Below the pieces are notes generated by a model, which searched no databases, had not been told where the DNA came from, and was given only the letters and a program-made list of their open reading frames with translations. A program made the position numbers and the translations under genes. Below, piece by piece: positions 5,734-9,486 of a DNA stretch of 9,486 bases. Numbering within the stretch: position 1 is the stretch's first letter; each line of letters opens with the position of its first letter. The DNA comes from Paracoccaceae bacterium. GTDB taxonomy: Bacteria > Pseudomonadota > Alphaproteobacteria > Rhodobacterales > Rhodobacteraceae. The DNA lies in the NCBI GenBank assembly GCA_027069385.1, contig JALXER010000002.1, positions 1-9,486 of the forward strand, written 5' to 3'.

Positions 5734-6621
5734 ATGGAGAATCTGGATTGGGCCTTGTTGCAAGCATTTCTGGCCGTGGCGAAAACCGGCTCGCTGTCAG
5801 CAGCGGCGCGGGCAACCGGGCAGAGCCAACCCACCCTTGGCCGCCAGATCAAGGCGGTCGAATTGGCGCTGGGCAATAGCCTGTTTGACCGGCACCCCAA
5901 AGGGTTGGCGCTGAATGAGAACGGGCTGGCGTTGCTGCCCATGGTGCAGGAAATGCACGCCGCCGCCACGCGGTTGCACCTGATCGCCGATGGTCAGAGC
6001 CAAAGCCTGAAAGGCGTGGTCCGCATCACCACCTCGGTGTTCTTTGCGCATTATGTTCTGCCGCCGGTTATCGCCGGTATCCGCGCGGCCGAGCCGGAAA
6101 TACAGATCGAGATCGCGCCGAATGATTCCACCGAAAACCTGCTGTTCCGCGAGGCCGACATAGCGGTGCGCATGTATCGCCCGACCCAGGATGACGTGAT
6201 CGCGCGCAAGCTGGGCGAGTTGCGCACCGGCCTGTTTGCCAGCCGCGACTACCTGACCCGGCGCGGCGAACCGCGCAGCATCGATGAAATGCACGCGCAT
6301 GATTTTATCGGATTTGATCGCGACCCGCAGATTATCGACGGCATGCGGGCGCTGGGCATTCCGGCCACGCGCGACATGTTCGCGCTGCGCTGCGACAACC
6401 ATCCGGTTTACTGGCAAATGGTGCGGGCCGGGTGCGGCATCGGGGTATCGCAACTGCATGTGGGCGCTGCCGATCCCGATGTCAAACAGGTGATGCCCGA
6501 CCTGCCCATTGCCAACCTGCCGGTCTGGCTGGTGGCCCCGGCGGCGCTAAAGATCACGCCGCGCATTCGGCGGGTCTATGATTTGCTGGCAGAAAAGATA
6601 ATTCCGGTCTGTGATGCTTGA
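5734..6621 (+). CDS. LysR-family transcriptional regulator
   Basis: 295 residues. The N-terminal winged helix-turn-helix begins LDWALLQAFLAVAKTGSLSA with the recognition region AARATGQSQPTLGRQIKAVE (24-43). The effector-binding domain runs from about residue 93 (KGVVRITT) to the end, with the conserved ADIAVRMYRP and VRAGCGIGV segments. The start ATG 5734 gives the normal LysR N-terminus. No Shine-Dalgarno sequence precedes it; TATATT at 5719-5724 would be a -10 box placing the transcript start near the ATG, so the mRNA may be leaderless or nearly so. It probably controls the divergent SDR gene, and itself, through the sites between them. The stop is 59 bp from leuB on the same strand; regulation of leuB is conceivable but has no direct support. 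The effector is unknown. Confidence 0.92.
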   Translation: MENLDWALLQAFLAVAKTGSLSAAARATGQSQPTLGRQIKAVELALGNSLFDRHPKGLALNENGLALLPMVQEMHAAATRLHLIADGQSQSLKGVVRITTSVFFAHYVLPPVIAGIRAAEPEIQIEIAPNDSTENLLFREADIAVRMYRPTQDDVIARKLGELRTGLFASRDYLTRRGEPRSIDEMHAHDFIGFDRDPQIIDGMRALGIPATRDMFALRCDNHPVYWQMVRAGCGIGVSQLHVGAADPDVKQVMPDLPIANLPVWLVAPAALKITPRIRRVYDLLAEKIIPVCDA

Positions 6622-6632
6622 ACTTTGGTGCC

Positions 6633-6650
6633 GAAACCGCTACCGGTTTT
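6633..6650 (+). terminator. small hairpin with T tract between LysR gene and leuB
   Basis: AAACCG (6634-6639) pairs with CGGTTT (6644-6649) around CTAC, within the 59-bp gap. With the G-T pair added it ends in TTTT. It may reduce read-through from the LysR gene into leuB. The stem is short, so confidence is low. Confidence 0.35.
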
Positions 6651-6680
6651 GCAACCCGATCAAGCAAAGGAACCCGCGTG

Positions 6681-7790
6681 ATGAGCAACCCGTCTATTCT
6701 TATTCTGCCCGGTGATGGCATTGGCCCCGAAGTCATGGACGAGGTCCGCAAGATCATCGGCTGGTTCGATGAAAACCGCGGCTTGAAATTCGACCTGTCC
6801 GAAGGGCTGGTCGGGGGCGCGGCCTATGATAAATACGGCACGCCGCTGCATGATGACACCATGGTCGAAGCGCAACAGGTCGATGCGGTTTTGCTCGGCG
6901 CGGTGGGTGGTCCGAAATACGATGACCTCGATTTCAGCGTAAAACCCGAGCGCGGCCTGCTGCGCCTGCGCAAGGAAATGGACCTGTTTGCCAACCTGCG
7001 TCCGGCGCAATGCTTTGACGCGCTGGCGGATTTTTCCAGCCTGAAGAAAGACATTGTTGCCGGTCTGGATATCATGATCGTGCGCGAGCTGACCTCGGGC
7101 AGCTATTTCGGCGAACCCCGTGGCATTTTCGAGGAAGACGGCGAGCGTGTGGGCATCAACACCCAGCGTTATACCGAATCCGAGATCGACCGCGTGGCGC
7201 GCTCGGCCTTTGAACTGGCGCGCAAACGTGACAGCCGGCTGTGTTCGGTCGAAAAGGCCAACGTGATGGAAAGCGGCATCCTGTGGCGCGAGGTGGTGAC
7301 CAAAATCGGGGCCGAGGATTACCCCGATGTAGAGCTGTCGCACATGTATGCCGACAATTGCGCGATGCAACTGGTACGCGCGCCCAAACAGTTCGACGTG
7401 ATTGTCACCGATAACCTGTTTGGCGATATCCTGTCCGATTGCGCCGCAATGCTGACCGGTTCGCTGGGCATGTTGCCTTCGGCCAGCCTGGGTGTGCCCA
7501 TGGCGAACGGGCGGCCCAAGGCGATGTACGAACCGGTACACGGTTCGGCACCCGATATTGCCGGTCAGGGCAAGGCCAACCCTATTGCCTGTATCCTCAG
7601 CTTTGCCATGGCGCTGCGGTATTCCTTTGATCAGGGGGCAGAGGCAACCCGTCTGGAAACCGCCATCGAAACCGTGCTGGCCAGCGGTGCGCGCACCGGT
7701 GATCTGCTCGGCCCCGAAGGCGGTACACCGATTTCAACCGGCGAAATGGGCGATGCGATTGTCAGGGCGCTGGGCGAAAGTCTGCGTTAG
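6681..7790 (+). CDS. leuB: 3-isopropylmalate dehydrogenase
   Basis: 369 residues. It oxidises and decarboxylates 3-isopropylmalate with NAD+, the step after LeuCD, as a cytoplasmic homodimer. Family landmarks are complete: LPGDGIGPEV (9-18), LLGAVGGPKYDDL (71-83), the substrate arginines R97, R107 and R135, SGSYFGEPRG with catalytic Y142, EKANVM with K192, YADNCAMQL with D225, TDNLFGDILSD with metal ligands D249 and D253, and the NAD-binding EPVHGSAPDIAGQGKANP (284-301). The start is ATG 6681 with AAAGGA at 6666-6671; an adjacent GTG at 6678 is the alternative. The longer frame back to 6618 overlaps the LysR stop and adds no conserved sequence. Codon use is GC-rich like leuC and unlike leuD. 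It is separated from leuCD by five genes' worth of sequence, so it needs its own promoter or read-through from the LysR gene; neither is clear. Confidence 0.97.
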   Translation: MSNPSILILPGDGIGPEVMDEVRKIIGWFDENRGLKFDLSEGLVGGAAYDKYGTPLHDDTMVEAQQVDAVLLGAVGGPKYDDLDFSVKPERGLLRLRKEMDLFANLRPAQCFDALADFSSLKKDIVAGLDIMIVRELTSGSYFGEPRGIFEEDGERVGINTQRYTESEIDRVARSAFELARKRDSRLCSVEKANVMESGILWREVVTKIGAEDYPDVELSHMYADNCAMQLVRAPKQFDVIVTDNLFGDILSDCAAMLTGSLGMLPSASLGVPMANGRPKAMYEPVHGSAPDIAGQGKANPIACILSFAMALRYSFDQGAEATRLETAIETVLASGARTGDLLGPEGGTPISTGEMGDAIVRALGESLR

Positions 7791-7825
7791 CACAGGATCT
7801 TTGGCCAAGCTTTGCGCACCGGATT

Positions 7826-7912
7826 AAAGCGTTTCGGCTTTTTGTTGAGGCAGCGATTGCGGAGCAATGGCGGTCACTGGCAGGCCGTGATGCAAATCAA
7901 AGTCGAAACGCT
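7826..7912. repeat. folded intergenic element after leuB with two alternative stems
   Basis: In the 284-bp gap before dprA, AGCGTTTCG (7828-7836) is inverted at 7904-7912. Between the arms lie two small hairpins: ATTGC-GGA-GCAAT (7856-7868) and TCAC/GTGA (7874-7877/7886-7889). The left arm can instead fold locally as AAAGC (7826-7830) with GCTTT (7837-7841) followed by TT, a terminator shape for leuB. The shape suggests a dispersed intergenic repeat in which one arm doubles as terminator. From 7913 to 8010 I see no further structure. Confidence 0.5.
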
Positions 7913-8016
7913 ATAGGTTTAAGACAGCCAGCGCGACACTTACCACCGGATGACCCCGCGAACTGGACATAATCCCTGGGCTGCCACCACAACTTTATTC
8001 GGGTCGGGATAAATTG

Positions 8017-8032
8017 TTAACGGCGGGTTAAC
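8017..8032 (+). promoter_or_regulatory. perfect CtrA-type binding box upstream of dprA
   Basis: TTAA (8017-8020), seven bases, TTAAC (8028-8032): an exact match to the alphaproteobacterial CtrA consensus TTAA-N7-TTAAC, 42 bp before the dprA ATG. Both half-sites are preceded by G, giving two GTTAAC words one helical turn apart. In CtrA-activated promoters this box covers the -35 region, which would give a short leader for dprA. Confidence 0.65.
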
Positions 8033-8074
8033 CAATAGCTGGCAGGCTGCACAAGCTGGTGTGAAAGGAGTCCG

Positions 8075-9208
8075 ATGCCCGACGATTTGTTGCAACAGGC
8101 CCTGCCCGGGCGTGGCCCGCAATCCGATGCGGAGCGTCTGGCGTGGTTGCGTCTGGCGCGCTCGCACCGGGTCGGGCCGGTGACCTTTATGCGGTTGCTG
8201 CGCGAACATGGCTCGGTATTCGATGCGCTGGCTGCGCTGCCCGAAGTGGCGCGCGATGCCGGCGTCAATAGCTATACGGCCTGTAGCGAAGCCGATGCGA
8301 CGCGCGAAATGGCAGCAGGGGAAAAGGCCGGTGCGCGGCTGTTGTTCCGCGGCGCCCCCGATTATCCGCCGCGCCTGAACGATGTGTCGGACGCGCCGCC
8401 GCTACTGTGGTCGCGTGGCAATGTTGCACTGGCGGCGCGGGGCAATGTGGCGCTTGTGGGTGCGCGGAATGCGTCATCGCTGGGGCGTCGAATGGCCGGC
8501 TTGCTGGCGGCAGAGCTGGGCAAGGCGGGGGTTGTGGTGACCTCGGGGATGGCACGCGGGATCGATGCGGCCGCCCACAAGGCAGCGCTAACCAGCGGAA
8601 CCATCGCGGTGCTGGCGGGCGGGGTAGATACGGTCTATCCAACTGAAAACGCCGCGCTGTATGGGCAGATTCTGGAAAGCGGGCTTATCCTGTCCGAGAT
8701 GCCGCCGGGCACACGGCCGCAGGCGCGGCATTTCCCGCGCCGTAACCGCATTATTTCGGGCGTGGCCGCGGGGGTGGTGGTGATCGAAGGGGCCAGCCGC
8801 TCGGGGTCGCTGATCACCGCGCGCGATGCGCTGGACCAGGGCAGAGAGGTGATGGCAGTACCCGGCACGCCGCTGGATGCACGCGCTGCCGGATGCAATA
8901 TGCTGATCCGCGACGGGGCGGTGCTGGTGCGTTCGGGGGCAGATATTATCGAGGCGCTGGGCACGGCGCAGTCCCGCCCCGAACGCCCTCCGGCACCGCC
9001 CATGCCGCTGGATCAGCCCGCGCGTGCCGACAACCTGACCGGCCGGATTATGGCGCTGCTTGGCCCTGATCCGATCAGCGAGGATAGCATTATCCGAGAC
9101 CTGAACGCCCCCGCAAACCAGGTGCTCGATGCCTTTATCGATCTTGAACTGGCCGGAAACCTGGCCCGACATGCCGGCGGGATGATCAGCGCGCCACAGG
9201 GTGATTGA
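8075..9208 (+). CDS. dprA: DNA processing protein DprA (Smf)
   Basis: 377 residues. DprA binds incoming single-stranded DNA in the cytoplasm and loads RecA during natural transformation or gene-transfer-agent uptake. Domains: an N-terminal helical SAM-like part (about 20-65, WLRLARSHRVGPVTFMRLL); the Rossmann core (about 115-296) with NVALVGARNAS (124-134), TSGMARGIDAAAHKAAL (156-172), the conserved GGVDTVYP (182-189), HFPRRNRIISG (219-229), EGASRSGSLITAR (238-250) and VPGTPLDARAAGCNMLI (262-278); then a proline-rich linker (301-316) and a C-terminal winged helix (320-372). Core motifs are complete. ATG 8075 has a strong AAAGGAG (8064-8070) 4 bp upstream. A perfect CtrA-type box lies just upstream and suggests control by CtrA. 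It appears to be transcribed separately from leuB. Confidence 0.97.
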   Translation: MPDDLLQQALPGRGPQSDAERLAWLRLARSHRVGPVTFMRLLREHGSVFDALAALPEVARDAGVNSYTACSEADATREMAAGEKAGARLLFRGAPDYPPRLNDVSDAPPLLWSRGNVALAARGNVALVGARNASSLGRRMAGLLAAELGKAGVVVTSGMARGIDAAAHKAALTSGTIAVLAGGVDTVYPTENAALYGQILESGLILSEMPPGTRPQARHFPRRNRIISGVAAGVVVIEGASRSGSLITARDALDQGREVMAVPGTPLDARAAGCNMLIRDGAVLVRSGADIIEALGTAQSRPERPPAPPMPLDQPARADNLTGRIMALLGPDPISEDSIIRDLNAPANQVLDAFIDLELAGNLARHAGGMISAPQGD

Positions 9209-9333
9209 ACCGGGTTCAGGCCGGATCAGGTCAATGCCTGACGGGGCAGGTCGGGCACCCCCGCCGCGCCGCATTTTTTCTTAAACCAGGTTACCCTGAT
9301 CCCCTGCGCCTGCGTCCAAATGCGCGTCACCAT

Positions 9334-9462
9334 TCAGGGGGGAGCGACGCCACGTCGCGAGGGGGCGGAACGCCCCCATACCGCCCGCAGGGCGGCCCGG
9401 CCCAACTGAAAGGGTCTTGCCGGCTTGCCGGCAACGGCCGTTTCAGGCGGGAGCACCCCTGA
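9334..9462. repeat. second nested hairpin array downstream of dprA
   Basis: The outer arms TCAGGGG (9334-9340) and CCCCTGA (9456-9462) enclose four perfect short-loop hairpins: GCGACG at 9344-9358 (CCA loop), GGGGGCG at 9361-9377 (GAA loop), CCGCCC at 9381-9395 (GCA loop), and TTGCCGGC at 9417-9434 (TT loop). The last is wrapped by CTGAAA/TTTCAG (9406-9411/9441-9446). The plan matches the array at 4507-4774, including GAA and TT loops, but the stem sequences differ. The stretch 9209-9333 shows only a TCAGG/CCTGA hairpin (9226-9241) and a T-run at 9273-9278, a possible weak end for dprA. After 9462 no gene is visible before the window edge. Confidence 0.6.
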
Positions 9463-9486
9463 CCCATGCGCAAGGCGGGGCTTGCA

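Noticed and set aside
5734..6621. LysR protein as a dedicated leucine-pathway regulator
   Set aside because: Its divergent partner is the SDR gene and the candidate boxes lie between those two; proximity to leuB alone is not enough.
6660..7541. A 293-codon minus-strand frame opposite leuB
   Set aside because: A His/Ala/Arg-rich antisense shadow of a fully conserved gene with no ribosome site.
8414..8458. Imperfect tandem duplication (GNVALAAR/GNVALVGAR) in dprA
   Set aside because: Two short similar words at a variable loop before the Rossmann core; the frame and all motifs are intact, so it is ordinary variation.
9205..9462. Short 85-codon frame after dprA
   Set aside because: It overlaps the dprA stop and runs through the second hairpin array, with no recognisable content.

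Overview
The window reads as a chromosomal segment of an alphaproteobacterium, most likely of the Rhodobacterales/Roseobacter type. This is inferred from the leu-region gene content, from protein sequences that look like that order, and from a perfect CtrA-type site (TTAA-N7-TTAAC) in front of dprA. Most genes have high-GC third codon positions. The stretch from about 1100 to 2560 is visibly more AT-rich.

Layout. (1) 1-2564: leucine biosynthesis. The 3' three quarters of leuC is followed after 5 bp by a DUF3800 gene, a 114-bp AT-rich gap, then leuD. LeuC and LeuD are the two subunits of one enzyme, so an unrelated gene between them is notable. (2) 2608-4439: a six-helix inner-membrane protein of unknown function, overlapping by ATGA a secreted endonuclease/exonuclease/phosphatase-fold protein whose catalytic residues are partly replaced. 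(3) 4440-4774: a gene-free stretch packed with perfect short-loop hairpins inside longer inverted repeats; it also forms the last codons and stop of the next gene. (4) 4748-6621: a divergent pair, an NAD(P)-binding SDR-like protein (minus) and a LysR regulator (plus), with several palindromes in the 89 bp between them. (5) 6681-7790: leuB, cut off from leuCD by regions 2-4. (6) 7791-8074: a folded intergenic element followed by the CtrA-type box. (7) 8075-9208: dprA, the DNA-uptake RecA loader. (8) 9209-9486: a second nested hairpin array.

How it fits together: LeuC+LeuD (isopropylmalate isomerase) and LeuB (isopropylmalate dehydrogenase) carry out consecutive steps of leucine synthesis. The DUF3800 gene and the SDR/LysR block look like additions that split an ancestral leuC-leuD-...-leuB cluster. 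The dprA gene is a separate unit, probably tied to competence or gene-transfer-agent uptake through CtrA. No complete undescribed system was identified. The best candidates for follow-up are the DUF3800 insertion, the degenerate EEP protein with its membrane partner, the nested hairpin arrays, and the CtrA box.
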